A DNA stretch of 64,000 nucleotides, taken from positions 35,369,734 to 35,433,733 of the forward strand of contig JARZZO010000014.1 in the NCBI GenBank assembly GCA_030544215.1, written 5' to 3'. The notes below the pieces were generated by a model, which was not told where the DNA came from, made no database searches, and saw only the letters and a program-made list of their open reading frames with translations. Of this stretch, positions 32,691-44,425 are shown piece after piece. This stretch comes from Zantedeschia hybrid cultivar. Taxonomy: Eukaryota > Streptophyta > Magnoliopsida > Alismatales > Araceae. The first letter of the stretch is position 1; each line of letters opens with the position of its first letter. Both the position numbers and the translations under genes were made by a program.

Positions 32691-34420
32691 GATGTCATTG
32701 CAAGCACCTTTCATTTTACAGAATCCCACCAAAATTTAGATTTTTCTGTAAACATAATTGTCGGTACCTTCGCTTTACTTTTAGTTGCACATCCAATGAC
32801 ATCAAAGATTTTCTCCATCTGCAGCATCCAATTTTCAGCAACTTCTTCCTTGCTCTCCCTTAAAGGATGGAAGTCCCAACTTCTTGAATTTGTCCATAAT
32901 GGTAGTGTAGGTGCTCAAATATGGTGTGTGATTATCATGAATATCATGTTCATATGAATAATAAAACAAACTAGATTAAAGATCATAATCGCCAGAAATC
33001 AAATGTTTCAAAAGAAAAAGTTGATCGCTACTAACCTTGCAACTGGGAGAAATAGGATTCTTTATTCCTCTCTTCTGACCGACCAAAAAAGAAGAGCCCT
33101 GCTTTTGATTTACTCTTTTTTGTGTTCTTTCCTTGTGCTTTTCAATCCTTCCTTCACTTCAAACCTTGCAAAAGAATTAAACAAAGAAAAAAGAAGAAAC
33201 ATTAGAGTTATGAGGTAGTGTAGTATCTATTCTAATCAAATAAACCAACATGCAACTAAACTAAAATAAGTCACTTTTTCTTTGATTCTTTAAACCCATA
33301 ATATGGACATGGGTTTGGAAAAGATGAAGTGGGTGTGTGGATTGATGTGATGAAAGACTATGGAAAAACAGTGATGAAATTATATGAAATTAATGAAGAA
33401 ACAATGAAAAACTAAAGAAGGAGATGGTTGGTTGGATGGCCTCTTCAAAGCCTTGGTCTTCCTAAGCTTCAATAGATGAAAAGGATGAAGAAGATGAGCT
33501 TTTGGGTTGTTGTCCACGTTTTCCTCCTTGAGAGCCTTCAAAACACTTTGCAAGAACTTCAAAACCACCAATTGCCAACCTTTTTCAAAGGTCCAAGGGG
33601 TATTGTATTTATAAGAATAGGTTTTGGAGTGGTTTAGGCTTCAAAGGGGCTCTCATCCACAGTCGGACTCGCCTTGGATGAGCATGGAGGAGTTTGCAAC
33701 CTTTCCAACCTTTGGAACCAGATTATCTCAGCCAAATCATGTTTATCAGGATACTCTCAAATCACGTCGCTCATATGAGACGCCATTTGGCTAATTAAAG
33801 CGGCCAAAATAGAAAGAAAATCTGAAAAGGAAACTGAAAAAGATTAGGAACCCTAAATCGTGTCTCTTATGAGCGACGTGCTTTAGATAATTAGAAAATT
33901 AATTTGAATTAAAAATCGGAAACCCAGAAGGATTAGGACCTAAATGGCGTCTTCCTTAGGCGACCTATTCAATTAAATCTATCTGAATTTAGGAATTTAA
34001 TTCTGAACTAATTTTTGCTAGAAATCTAAATGGCGGCGGCCATGCGCGACGCTAATCAACAAATTTTGAGAAAAAATCAATAAAAATTAATTAATGATTA
34101 AACATCTGACCATGTTGGGGCATTATAATTGTGATATGAAATTTACTCAATATGAGGTCAAAATTAGCGTGTCTACAAGTAGCTCCAGCTGCCCTCTCTT
34201 GATGCTGCACCATAACTTGGGCTTGCATAGTCTGCACTAGCACTTGAGAAGTCTGCATAAAATTCCCAAATTCTAGTTGGTGAAACTGGTGTTGACCCTC
34301 CTGTACTAGGTTCTCCAGTGGCAGGACTCACTTCATAGGGAGGTATGCCTCTCTTAGATATAATTTGAAAGACCAAAAGAATCCTATTAGGTTCCTTAAA
34401 TTGAATCTAAAAGCAAACTA
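32690..34420 (-). pseudogene. Chromovirus gag N-terminal fragment, interrupted
   Basis: Minus strand, in two parts around the solo LTR. Upstream part (34420-34178): a leader region with no strong landmark. Downstream part (32905-32690): MDKFKKLGLPSFKG, then after a frameshift ENWMLQMEKIFDVIGC and FTEKSKFWWDSVK, the classic start of Retrotrans_gag (a tryptophan after the F-x-G patch and the final WW). It decayed through a frameshift and stops. Only the first part of capsid is present. Confidence 0.7.
32906..34177. mobile_element. Tat LTR B, solo LTR in chromovirus gag
   Basis: 1,272 bp, TGTAGGTGCTC...GTGTCTACA, flanked by GGTAG (32901-32905) and AGTAG (34178-34182), a target duplication with one transition. 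No primer site or polypurine tract adjoins it, so it is a solo LTR. Removing it rejoins the gag reading. Palindrome starts are at 33763, 33859, 33946 and 34032 (spacing 96, 87, 86). Confidence 0.85.
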
Positions 34421-34531
34421 CTTTCGACTATTCTACCTGCATACTAAAAATAATTGACATGGAAATCAATTCAAATGGCACTAGCAGAATTCCTCTACAA
34501 TCCATCCAATTGGACAGCCCAGTGCTCTAAT

Positions 34532-34543
34532 GCTCTAATACCA
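34532..34543 (-). promoter_or_regulatory. Chromovirus primer-binding site, decayed
   Basis: On the minus strand it reads TGGTATTAGAGC, the iMet-tRNA site TGGTATCAGAGC with CAG changed to TAG, the same decay seen in the copia relative at 59707. Confidence 0.75.
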
Positions 34544-34548
34544 CTAGC

Positions 34549-37500
34549 TATTACACCCCTAAACCCCATTTCAGGTCTTAAGGTTACTGTGGACATGTGA
34601 CAGTGGGAGCAACCCAACAAACTGATCTAACCAACTTATATGCAATTGCGCCAAAATTAAAATCCATTTACAAATGCCATTGCCAAAACTTCCAAAATTC
34701 TTACAAGGCCAAAGCCATCAAATTATTACAGAATCTAAAGTTTCCAAATGTTGAACAGACCCCTCAAAGTTGAACCGAAAAGTACATTAGAGTTCTCACT
34801 GTTGGAAGCCTATACATTTTCTATGAAAATTGAAATTAACCTATACAAAGTATCTCAAATAACCACTTGCAAAATCTCCAGCATTACACCTCACTGCTCC
34901 AGTCCAAAGATGTCTTAGGACCTGCCACCTCAGCCTTAAAGTCTAAAAACATTAATAGTTTTCAATGAGAACAACTCAGCAAGCATCAAAACTTACACAA
35001 GATAAACATATAATAATTGAAATTTTCACAATACTGAGCATAGTCGAGGAAATCCCCATTTGAATAATATATTTGATTCAAGGAATTACTATCAAAGTCA
35101 TGCCAAAATCCATGTATACTACGGTCATGATCAGATAGTTCATTATTGTCAAAAAATCAGAATAATGTAAAATATCCATAAATGAGATAAATTCTACATA
35201 TATAATCAAGTTCTAAGTAAGATTCAACAGAATAGGCTAAATTGATTACTGCATAGTCAGGTAATCGATGCCTAAAGTAGAGCTTAATCGAAATCAGAAC
35301 AAAGAGTAATCAATTAGCATAATACAACCTAAGATTAACTGAGTAAAGATAGATCAATTAGCAAGCTTAAGGCAAATTGATTAACTATACAAGTGGTAAA
35401 TCGATTAACAGAACTGAAAGGTAATCGATTAGCAAAATCAATTATCAATACAAAGGAAGACCTATTTACCAAACAAAGGAAAATCGATTAGCAGAATAGG
35501 GCCTAATCGATTAACTGTGTAAAGACAAATTGACTACTGCATAAAAGGGATACTCAATTAGTAGCATGAGGGTAATCGATTAACAAATCAAGGCTCATCG
35601 ATTAACAGAACAAGGCAAATTGATTAATTCAACAAAACTTAATCGATTAGATGGAAGCTTTCTCTTTGATTAACAACTCATTTTTGAGCTTCTAAGTGAT
35701 TAAAATCTAGATACATGACATCAGTGAATTATAGGTCATTTAAATAGGAATTTCTAAACATAAAAACTGAACTAAATTTGATCTAATAATAGCAATTGGA
35801 CTGAAATAACTGAATCACATGAACTGCATGATATTGAAATAAATCAACTGTTCATAATTGAATTTATAAGCTAAATTGAGACTTCAAACTGATATGAAAT
35901 TTATTCAAATGAAACTGAGGTATTTATAATAAGCTAATGATCAAATTGAACTAAATTAACTGAATTTAATAAACTGAATTAAACTGAATTGGATTATATG
36001 ATTAGATTACATCTAATTGAGCTAAAACATCAAATCAAATAGACCGATCATATTGAACTGAATTAGAATTAACTTAATCCCCTGAAATGTATTGAACTGA
36101 ACTAACCTAAAACAAACTGAAATTAACTAAATAACTCTGAAATTAATCCAAATGGACTATAGTATCCAAGTGAACTGGATCAAACCATTTGAACTAGAAT
36201 CTCAATGAACTGAACCAGTCCTAACTATAAACTTATTAGAATTTTCCAAGGATCCTCATAGATCATCAAACAAAACAAATATCATGACTGTCAGATATCT
36301 ATGCCAAAATCAAATTATTCAAACATATGAAAATTATCAAAATTTCACTGACATACTTTTCAACCCTCCAAAGACAACAAACAAACACCCAGCAGTTGGC
36401 TCTAGTGCTAAGCCTCGACATCTGCAGCACCGAAGAGTCTTATGTCCCAAGCTGTTGCTAACAGGTTCTAACCAACCTTATAAATGCTTATACTATTGGC
36501 CCACCAATCTCTTTAGAAAGAGCAATGTCTGATTCTTAATTGTCATATAAAGGCATAGATTCTCAAGAATTACAAACAAGGTGTTGGATTCAAAGAACAA
36601 ATCATCAAACTTGATGAACAAAATAGAGTATACAAAGGAGTCATAAGACAGAACAAAACTAGTAGATCAAGTCAATATGATCAAAAGAAAATTTAGCATC
36701 CAAGCAAAATAGAATTGGACTGAATCGAATTATGTAAAGGATTAAATAACAGAGCGTAAATTCATAGAAGAACTAACGAGTAGATCCAATTCCAATTCAA
36801 ATCTAGTGATATGTTTACATTTAAATGCATATAGGAACATTTCAAACTCCATAATAGATAAATCCATAAGAATCATTCTCATATCAAAGGAAAATTTAGA
36901 AAGAATAGATCAGATTCAATTAAAATCAAGGCTCTAAGCATAAGAGATGAAATCTGGAACAATTAGGACAGAGAGATCTTAAGAACAGTTTGAAAATTTC
37001 AAAGTAATTCTAGTTTTTCTACAAATTATACTTGCTTCAGAAGATCCACATACAAATGTCAGCCATTTCCCCTAGCTCTCTCGGCTCCTTCCCTTCCATG
37101 GCTCTCCTCCTGTGGACGCAGCCCTCCACAGAAAAACCCAACTAGAATGAGACTTCAATGACACTAGCGATTATTTATAGGCATCTAAAAAATAATCTCC
37201 CTAGGCATACCCAAAACCAGAGCCATTCTCCCTCCAAAATCGGACTCCAAACTCCACTTAGTTATAACCCTAATTATCCCACTTAAATTTTACTGCAACC
37301 TTTCACTCTTATGCTGCCGAGGCTAACTAACCCCCACTACCAAAGGACACCCACACCCCTAACGACCATATCTACCAACTCAGCCCACTACCAACCAACT
37401 TTATAATTGGTTAATAAGATAGAAAATAACCAACATACAAACCCATGGCTAAGCTGCCAATTAGAAACCCATATCCACCTAGTCAGACTTATGGCCCAAT

Positions 37501-37568
37501 AACACTTGATTAAATTTCTAAAATAATTTTAGTATAACTTTTAAATATTAATTTAGCAGGGCATAACA
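34549..37568 (-). repeat. Chromovirus LTR, about 3.0 kb
   Basis: On the minus strand it starts TGTTATGCCC at 37568 and ends near TGTAATA just before the primer site, the final CA having become TA. A TATA box (TATAAATA, minus strand) lies near 37170, followed by a pyrimidine/purine-rich leader. The stretch 35230-35680 carries many AATCGATTA motifs about 20-40 bp apart. Several short open frames inside are not genes. Termini are inferred from one copy only. Confidence 0.65.
35230..35680. repeat. Cluster of AATCGATTA palindromes
   Basis: More than ten exact or near copies of the palindrome TAATCGATTA, usually followed by AC or GC, separated by 20-40 bp of otherwise non-repetitive AT-rich DNA. 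A second cluster is at 32100-32690. Confidence 0.75.
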
Positions 37569-37736
37569 CTTTATGCTTACTTAATACTCCATATAAGTTT
37601 AAATTCTTTAAAGGATAATTTGTATAACTATAACTCTTTAGGCCACTCATGGCTATCTCAATTATCTTGTGGTTAGGATTTTTAAAATGGTACTTGTGCA
37701 TTTACTTGATTACTAGTTTTCTAAATATATCACTAA
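37569..37736. other. Flank, no feature recognised
   Basis: AT-rich, no open frame with similarity and no repeat landmarks. Possibly host sequence or part of E4's host element. Confidence 0.3.
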
Positions 37737-38054
37737 GGTCCTATTTTGAAGCAACTTAAGAAAATGCAAATAGGTTTATCATAAACCCATTTATCATAAA
37801 CGTGTTTTTCTAAACCTACATTTGGTTGTTTTGCATAAACCTAAGTGAGTTTATTATAAATCTGAGAGAGGATCCACTGTAAACCAAATCCTAGTAGGTT
37901 TATGGAAAACGTGTCTATGGGGCTGTTTTGAGTTTATAGTGAACTCAAGTAGAGTTTATGGCAAACCTATTTTTGTACCATCCAAACTAAGGTTATGATA
38001 GACAACACATTTATCATAAACATAAATGCATTTATGCTTGCACCAAACATGGCC
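37737..38054. mobile_element. Possible MITE with imperfect terminal inverted repeats
   Basis: 318 bp starting GGTCCTATTTTGAAGCAA and ending TTGCACCAAACATGGCC, whose complement (GGCCATGTTTGGTGCAA) resembles the start, a pattern common in plant hAT- or Harbinger-type MITEs. Internally there are many TTTATCATAAAC inverted motifs. No target duplication was found (TAA on the left, GAA on the right), so the call is tentative. Confidence 0.35.
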
Positions 38055-38133
38055 GAAGACTCTAATAATCCAAATAGAGCTTCGGAGAGTTCCAATGGGA
38101 GCTGGATGAATACGCGAAGAAGATAGGCATTGA
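38055..38133 (+). pseudogene. E4 antisense-ORF fragment, left of E2 insertion
   Basis: A short open stretch on the plus strand (FGEFQWELDEYAKKIG) that runs in frame, after removal of E2 and one 5-bp target copy, into the peptide encoded at 55722-55850. It looks like the charged coiled C-terminal part of a gypsy-associated protein. Supports E2 having landed in an E4-type ORF. Confidence 0.45.
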
Positions 38134-39414
38134 TGTAGGTGCTCAAATTGTGTGTGTTATTTTCATGATATCATGTGTTGAAGAATTAACACATCTAATT
38201 AAATTGTGATCGTCAGAAACCAATGGTTTCAAAAAAATAAATTGTCCGCTATACTAACCTTGTGAAAAATCGGGAGATTGAGTTCTTTGTTCCTCTCTTT
38301 CAGCCGACCAAAAAAGAAGAGCCTCTCTTTAGCTTTACTCTTGTTTCTTTATATTTTTATTGTGGTTCCTTTTCTTCAAAGCCTTTCTTCTTCTTCAAAC
38401 CTTGCAAAAAGATCAAACAAAGGAAAGAAAGAAAACGGATTAGAGCTATGAAAGTGTAGTAACTATTCTATTTAGTAATCTAAACATGCAACTAAACAAG
38501 AATAACTCACTTTTTATTTCTTTTTTTTAAACCCCTAACTCATGTCGGTATGGAAATATGGTGTGGGTGTGTATGATGGAGTGATGTAATGAAGAATTAT
38601 GTAAAACAGTAAATAAATGATGGAAACTATGGAGAAACTAGCAAAGGATTACAAAGGGGGTGAGTGTGGATGGCCCCTCCATAGCCTTGGTCTTCAAGAG
38701 TTTCAATGGAGAAGGAAAAGGAGGAAGAAGAAGCCTTCAAATTCCTTCCACATTTTCTGCAGTAGAGGGCTTCTTTTCACCTCGATTTTAATTCCACAAC
38801 ACCAATGGCCAACCTTTCTCAAAGGTCCCAAGAGTATTGTATATATAGAGGACTTAATTAGGGTTATTTGGCCTTCAAAAGGGCTCTCCCGCGGCTCAGG
38901 CTTGCCCTAGATAGACATGAAGGGAGTTGGAAACCCTTCCAACCTCTGAAACTGGATTATCTCGGCCGAATCATGCTTATCAAGAAAGTATTTGAAACAC
39001 GTCGCGATTAAGAGACACCATGTAGCTAATTAGGAGGGGTCAACATACAAAGAAATTCGCGACGGAAACCGAAAAATATTAGGAAAGCTAAAAGGCGTCG
39101 ACTATGGTAGTCATTATTTAGATAAATAGGAAACTAATTCGAATTTAGAATTCGAAAATCCAGACGGATTAGAACCTAAACGGCGTCAATCATGGTCGAC
39201 ATCTTTAAGTCAAATCTATCTGAATTTAGAAATTTTAATTATGAGCTGATTTCGGCTAGAAATATAAATGGCATCGGCTATGGTCGACGTTAATCAACAT
39301 GTTTCGACAAAAATCAATAAAAATTAATTAATGATTAAACATCAGATCATTTTGGGGCGTTACAAGTATGACAAGAAATTTACTCAATATGAGGTCAAAA
39401 TTAGCGTGTCTACA
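38134..39414 (-). repeat. Tat LTR C (3' LTR of E2)
   Basis: 1,281 bp, TGTAGGTGCTC...GTGTCTACA on the plus strand. The polypurine tract lies on its right. Palindrome starts are at 38999, 39093, 39182 and 39270 (spacing 94, 89, 88). Clearly paired with LTR D (1,280 bp): the same small indels and several percent substitutions. Confidence 0.93.
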
Positions 39415-39428
39415 GCTGCCCCACCTTG
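39415..39428 (-). promoter_or_regulatory. E2 polypurine tract
   Basis: On the minus strand AAGGTGGGGCAGC directly precedes the 3' LTR. E3 has the related CAAAGCGGAGCAG at the same place. Confidence 0.75.
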
Positions 39429-40607
39429 GCATTGACTTTGCAAGAGAGTGAAATGAAATGGAGTGAACTGAAAAGGTGATGCCAAGGTATGATGTAACAC
39501 ACTTTCCACATCATATGATGAGAATCTTTCTCAAAATGATCAGTGAAGTGACTCAAAGATATCAAAGAAATCAATCATGTCTGGATGAAGGAGACAAAAG
39601 AAATAAAATAAAGTCGATCAACTTCCACGATTGGGAAGTACTGTAGGTCACAAACCCTCCAAGTTTCATCATGGAGAGTGGTTACCTGCCAATGTTAACG
39701 TGCTACAACCATGATAGATCTTAAAAGGAAATAAGAAAATTTGGAATAAAGAACCCAAGTAAGGATAGAATTCTAAAGATATCTTCAAGAAGGCCTCAAA
39801 GATCATTGAGGGATCAATTCAGAATTGAATATTTCATATCACATTAGGACTTATTTGATCAATGGTCTGAAATTTAATTAAGAAACAATGATTTAAAAGT
39901 CCTACTTGATGCATGCGGGGTTAAGATGAAAATTAAAATAAAATAAAATATAAATTAATCAAAGATAATATTGTTAAACTATCATTAATTAGTCAAGATA
40001 CCAATCCTGCAATTCAGTGCTAAGTCAAAGCTCGTTTATCCTCGTACTGTTTCACAAAAGCGGAACCATCGTCCCCATCAATTGACAATCTAACGGCCTA
40101 TCCGTGTGATTAAGAATTCTCTAGAATTATCATTGTTTTTATTGAAGGGGAACTTTCATCAAAACCACAAGATCCTTGACATAATCTAATAAATATTTGT
40201 CATATAGTAATGATGATGCAAATCAATTACATAAAAGAATATAAGGGATAGAGATAACTATCTTTTTAGTCACAACTGGGACTCAATGAAACTCTACAGT
40301 GGGACTTTGATTAGAAACTTCAGCATCATTTTCTTTCCCTTGAATTTTCTTGCACTTATAATTCATCAGTAACTTCATGCAAAGAAATAAACATAAATAA
40401 ATAGCAAATAATATGCAGTTTCAGAGAATATCAAAAAAAGCCTAAAAGGCGTCGTCCTGAGTCGACGTCATTCAAATGACGTTGCCCTGTCCAGACGCGA
40501 TTTAACTTACTGACACAAGTTTCTCTAACTCCAATCCAAACTCTACTTTCCTCCCTCAAACTCCCTTTTCCAACTCGGAAAGGGCTCCTCAACTTTGCAA
40601 ATCACTC
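39429..40607. other. Non-coding region upstream of E2 antisense ORF
   Basis: About 1.2 kb similar to E3 28870-30054 in opposite orientation. Two adjoining GGCGTC/GACGCC palindromes are at 40447-40502. No other gene is seen. Confidence 0.7.
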
Positions 40608-40614
40608 TATATAA
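40608..40614 (+). promoter_or_regulatory. TATA box of E2 antisense ORF
   Basis: TATATAA, followed by an A-rich transcribed-leader-like stretch and the ATG at 40756. Conserved in position with the E3 copy. Confidence 0.55.
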
Positions 40615-40755
40615 CCTTCATCTCTTCAATTTAACTCAACACAACAAGCAATCAAGAGGGAAAGCTAGAGAATTCTCTTCAAGACTCAAAAGAAAAAGAG
40701 AGGAAAGAGGAAGAAATCAAGCAATCAAGGAGGAAATCAATTTTATTCAAAGAAG

Positions 40756-42185
40756 ATGGATAGCTTTGCTAAGGATTCATCAAACAAGAGGGCAAGGAAG
40801 ATGATTAAGAAGCTTTCTGATGTGGAAGGCCATCTAAGTGGGAGAGATTCTAACCAACAAATAAGTTACTCTCTCTTATTTTTATTCTTTTCTCTATTCT
40901 TTTACATGAATTCTCCATACTCCAAATTCTCTCCAATATGATAGAACTATACTATTTTCTTTTCAAAGGGATATCCTTTCTTCCCTGGTCCAAGAAGATT
41001 CTCTTCACTTCCATAGATCCAAAAGCTTGTAAACAAGATCAATCTCTCCATGCGATCCTATGTATCCAAATGGCACATTAAAGGATTGATTATTCATGCT
41101 AAACATTACAAAAGCACACTTATGGATTGGGCTTCAATGGGCGCTTTAATCGAGTTGTGGCACCCTCAAACTCATACTTTTCTCTTCTCGACATTCGAAG
41201 CCACCGTCCTTCTAGAAGAAGTTGAACTCTTATTAGGGCTTCCTAAACTTAAGGTCAACAATGATGAACCTGATTTGATTGAGATGATATTCATGAGGGA
41301 AAAGATTATTGGTCATCAATTCTTAAATAAGATTATGAAGAATCCAAAAGAGATTCAAGGTTGTCTTACTTAGAAGGGGATCAATCTTGCAAAATTAGCT
41401 GAATGGACCTTGAAAAGGATAGAAAATCTCAAGGATGAAGAGATAAAGATCGTAATGAAAGCATTCACCACCTGCTTGGCTGGAGCACTACTATTCCCTA
41501 CCCAAGATAATATCCTAGAAGATGATCAAATAAGCGCAATCAATGGGATTTTTGAAGGAAAGCATATCAGCACAGCAGTTCTAGCCTATCTCTACAGTGG
41601 ACTCTCTGTAGCTTCTACAGGTCTACCTCCTTATGGCAGCATGCTACTCTTAGCTCTATGGGTGGAATTCCACTTCAAATTCAATCATAATGAGAAAAAA
41701 GTTCCAAGGGTATCCCAAATGTACCAGCGTAGTCCTATCTTCCATATTGCCAACATTGTGAAGTTCAACGACAACATGACCAATCAAGTGCCCAACCTCA
41801 AGACTCGAGCAGACTAGCGCACTTATTTCAAGACTATGCCTAGAACTGGATTTGAATCCATGCCACTTGCCCTTATGGAAAAGGCGGTTCGAGTTCGCCG
41901 TGGTACTGGTACAGAGCTCCGACTGATCGGGGCGACCGAGCTCGTTCTCTATAATCCACATCGCTGTCATCCTCAACTCGGCATGCCATGATATGAATTT
42001 CCAGAAATATCTTCTCTTTCCTCAATCAAGAAGCGGGCTTTGGGCACTGACGAAGATTTTGAGGCGACAAAACTTATTGCAACTCTGTGGAATATCGGAT
42101 TCACCCGTTGTGTAAAAACTCTTCATGAAGCCAATCAAGAATTATAGAAAGCTTGTGTAAAGGAGCTTAAGAAGATCCGTCCTTG
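40756..42185 (+). pseudogene. E2 antisense ORF, plant-mobile-domain-like protein (decayed)
   Basis: Plus strand, opposite to E2 gag-pol. Exon 1 begins MDSFAKDSSNKRARK. An intron of about 108 bp (40861-40968) is inferred, its donor GT mutated to AT. Exon 2 resumes GYPFFPGPRRFS and contains LWHPQTHTFLFSTFEAT, LLEEVELLLGLPK, LAYLYSGLSVASTGLPPYG, LLLALWVEFHF and LRLIGATELVLYN. The W-x-P-x-THTF...LLGLP pattern is that of plant mobile domain proteins. Stops occur near 41010, 41373, 41817, 41990 and 42147, several at positions where CAG would fit. The C-terminal end KKIRP stops at 42185. Extra ORFs, some antisense, are known in Tat elements; the role of this one is unknown. Its own TATA box suggests separate expression when intact. 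Confidence 0.75.
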
Positions 42186-42540
42186 AAAACTCTTCAATCT
42201 CATCTTCCAACTTGGTGTACGCTTGAAAAATAAATATTTAATGCTTTACTCAAACCGCATCTTGTCAGAAAGACGCCTTTCGCTTTCTCTCTCCTATTTT
42301 CCAGAGATTTCATGACGGTAACTGTCTGACTAGTGTCTGGTAAGGGAGATGTGAATAATAATTCTTCCAGATTTTCCGTGATACGCCCCTGACCAAAAGA
42401 GGCGATAAAATCCAAAAGGCATCGCTTAAGGAGGACGCTCTTTAACAAATTTCAAAATGTTTCTGTTGCCGCCTTAATTTGTGCGTCACTAAATCGCGTC
42501 GCTGTTCCCAGACGCGATTTAACCAATTCAAACAGGGGTC
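42186..42540. other. Non-coding, with GGCGTC/GACGCC palindromes
   Basis: Short spacer after the antisense ORF. Palindrome-type sites occur near 42270, 42415-42445 and 42490-42522. No gene is seen. Confidence 0.5.
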
Positions 42541-43120
42541 GCGGGAGCCCGGGCCCCTTTCTTACTCATTCTCTCATCCTCTTTTCTCTCCTCGCATCTC
42601 TTCCCTCTCTGTCTTCTCTGGCGACCTCGTGGTTCTCCGGCAATTTTCTTCCTTCTCTGGCATCTCCTTGACATCTCCGATGATCATCGGTGCCCTTTGC
42701 CACCACCGACGAGCTCCTCTCTCAAGCTTCCTCACTTTCTTTCTCTTGAGCTCTTTCTCTTGAACTCTCTCTCTTCTCCTTCCCTCTTCTCCACTCGGTT
42801 CCATTTCTCCCTTCCCGATGGAACAAGGTGGGCCGAGCAAGCTTGGTGGTAAACGCCGACGGGTCGCCGCCATCGAGGTGGTGGAACTACGTGAAGAAAA
42901 TCCCGAAACGGCACCTGCCAAAGCGGAGGCACTAACGGAGGTGGCGGCCTTCATGGAGGCCGAGGAACTCCCACCCGCGGCTTAAGAGGGTGCAACGAAG
43001 AGTCAGCTGTGAGGGCTACTGATGTTGATGTATCTTCTTTTGCTTTGTTGTATCTTGCTTTTAATTTGAAGTCCTGTAGATGGACTTACACTTGTATATG
43101 AACAATTTTGATATATATGA
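42541..43120 (+). other. CT-rich block with a 55-codon ORF, possible second antisense unit
   Basis: A CT-rich stretch (42560-42800), resembling a plant 5' untranslated region, precedes an ATG at 42818 opening a 55-codon frame to 42985 (MEQGGPSKLGGKRRR at the start, acidic end EAEELPPAA). The downstream sequence is T-rich and 3'-UTR-like. No homologue is recognised. GC content is far above its neighbours, and the basic-then-acidic composition is not obviously random. It could be a captured gene fragment or a degenerate end of a second antisense ORF. Confidence 0.3.
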
Positions 43121-43425
43121 AAAGAGTTTCTTCGTACTTGAGTTGCCTTTGTACCCTTCTCTATTGACTTTCCTTCTATACCTGCGCATGGCTTTGAACA
43201 AACAAGTTAAGTATATGTTCAGGCTTAGCCCCTTGCCTCGTTAAGTAACCGGCTACTTGATCCCATCCTTGGTAGAAGGGTCAAAGGGAGAAGCCTTTAT
43301 TTAACGAAGGTAAATAAAGAGACAATAATTAAAATGCAACATACAAGCATGCAAATGCTCACTGAAGATTAAAGACATGTAACATTCGTGATCTAACAAG
43401 CAAATGATAATTGAAATATTTTTGT
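43121..43425. other. Non-coding, no feature recognised
   Basis: Mixed-composition DNA inside E2 between the CT-rich block and the TTTTTGTGATTTTGAAATATTC array. No coding or repeat landmark. Confidence 0.35.
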
Positions 43426-43682
43426 TTTATAATTGCAGTTTTCGAAATATCTAATTTTTTGTTTTGTTATACTCAATTTTTTTTTGTTTTGAAATATTCA
43501 ATTTTTTTTGTGATTTTGAAATATTCAAATTTTTTTTTGTGATTTTCAAATATTCATTTTTTTGTGATTTTGAAATGTTCAATTTTTTTGTGATTTCAAA
43601 ATATTCAAAAAAAATTCAAATATTCAATTTTTTGTAATTTTAAAATATTCGATCTTTTTGTGATTTTGAAATATTCGACTAA
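43426..43682. repeat. Short tandem repeat, unit near TTTTTGTGATTTTGAAATATTCAA
   Basis: About nine imperfect copies of a 22-30-bp unit made of TTTTTTGTGATTT followed by GAAATATTCAA, with variable T-run length. Typical replication-slippage array in a low-complexity part of E2. Confidence 0.8.
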
Positions 43683-44425
43683 ACTAAGGACCAGCATGGT
43701 ACTTGGATTAAAAGGGTATATTCATTCATTAACTTAATTTCCAAATCTTTCTTCAATGACCTAATCCAGACTCTTCGTGCTTGAATTATGTTTATGATCG
43801 TGATCCCATTCGATGGTCCGACCCTCAGTCAACCTAGGTCGTTCCTCAAGTTTGGAGTACGCCTCCTTAGAAAGAAAGGAAGAATTGGTCTACAAAGCCC
43901 GCGATAGGGTTCCAGAGACTCAGAAAGATGTCCCTCCTTTACCCTATTATCTGTTGGGATTCGGTCATTTTCACTTTTTGCGGGGTATTTATCAACCTTG
44001 CGCTCCCTTTTCATTTGATTTGGTGGCCTTTTGATGTAATGTTTGTAATGTTGAATGGCCTTTTGATTTTGTTGGCTTTTGCCTTTTACTCTTTTTTTGT
44101 GGGGCAGATCTCCCCCCCTTTTTTTATGATGGCCTCCTACTAAGATGGCGGGTATTTTTGGTAGTCTATTATAAGCTCATTCCGACATCGTGAGCCGAGA
44201 GTAAAAATAGAAGTTTTGTTTAAAAATGAATGAGTTGTACTTTTCCACTCTTAGTCAATCTTTCAGTATTTCTCGAGCTTCGCATCTCTTGTTACCCACA
44301 AATCAAACGTGTTTGTGTGCAATAATGCATTTAGATTAGATTATCAAAGACTAATAAGGGAATTTGGGTTTTCGAATTTTCAGACCCCACTGGTCCTTAC
44401 ACCATGCTGATCGACACACTTATCT
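43683..44425. other. E2 sequence downstream of pol, non-coding
   Basis: Between the end of integrase and the T-rich array. Short open frames occur on both strands but none shows a conserved domain. Confidence 0.4.

Larger units (their letters stand above)
32690..37568 (-). mobile_element. Chromovirus-like Ty3/gypsy remnant: 5' LTR, primer site and part of gag
   Basis: From right: LTR (about 34549-37568), primer site, short leader, start of gag, then loss of similarity near 32690; pol is absent. The gag is split by a solo Tat LTR at 32906-34177. The LTR opening (minus strand TGTTATGCCC followed by TAAATTAATATT) and iMet primer site fit Tekay/Del-type chromoviruses. Clade not tested. Confidence 0.7.

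Noticed and set aside
35230..35680. CRISPR-like spaced repeat array
   Set aside because: Repeats are only about 10 bp, spacers are irregular, there are no cas genes, and the context is a plant LTR.
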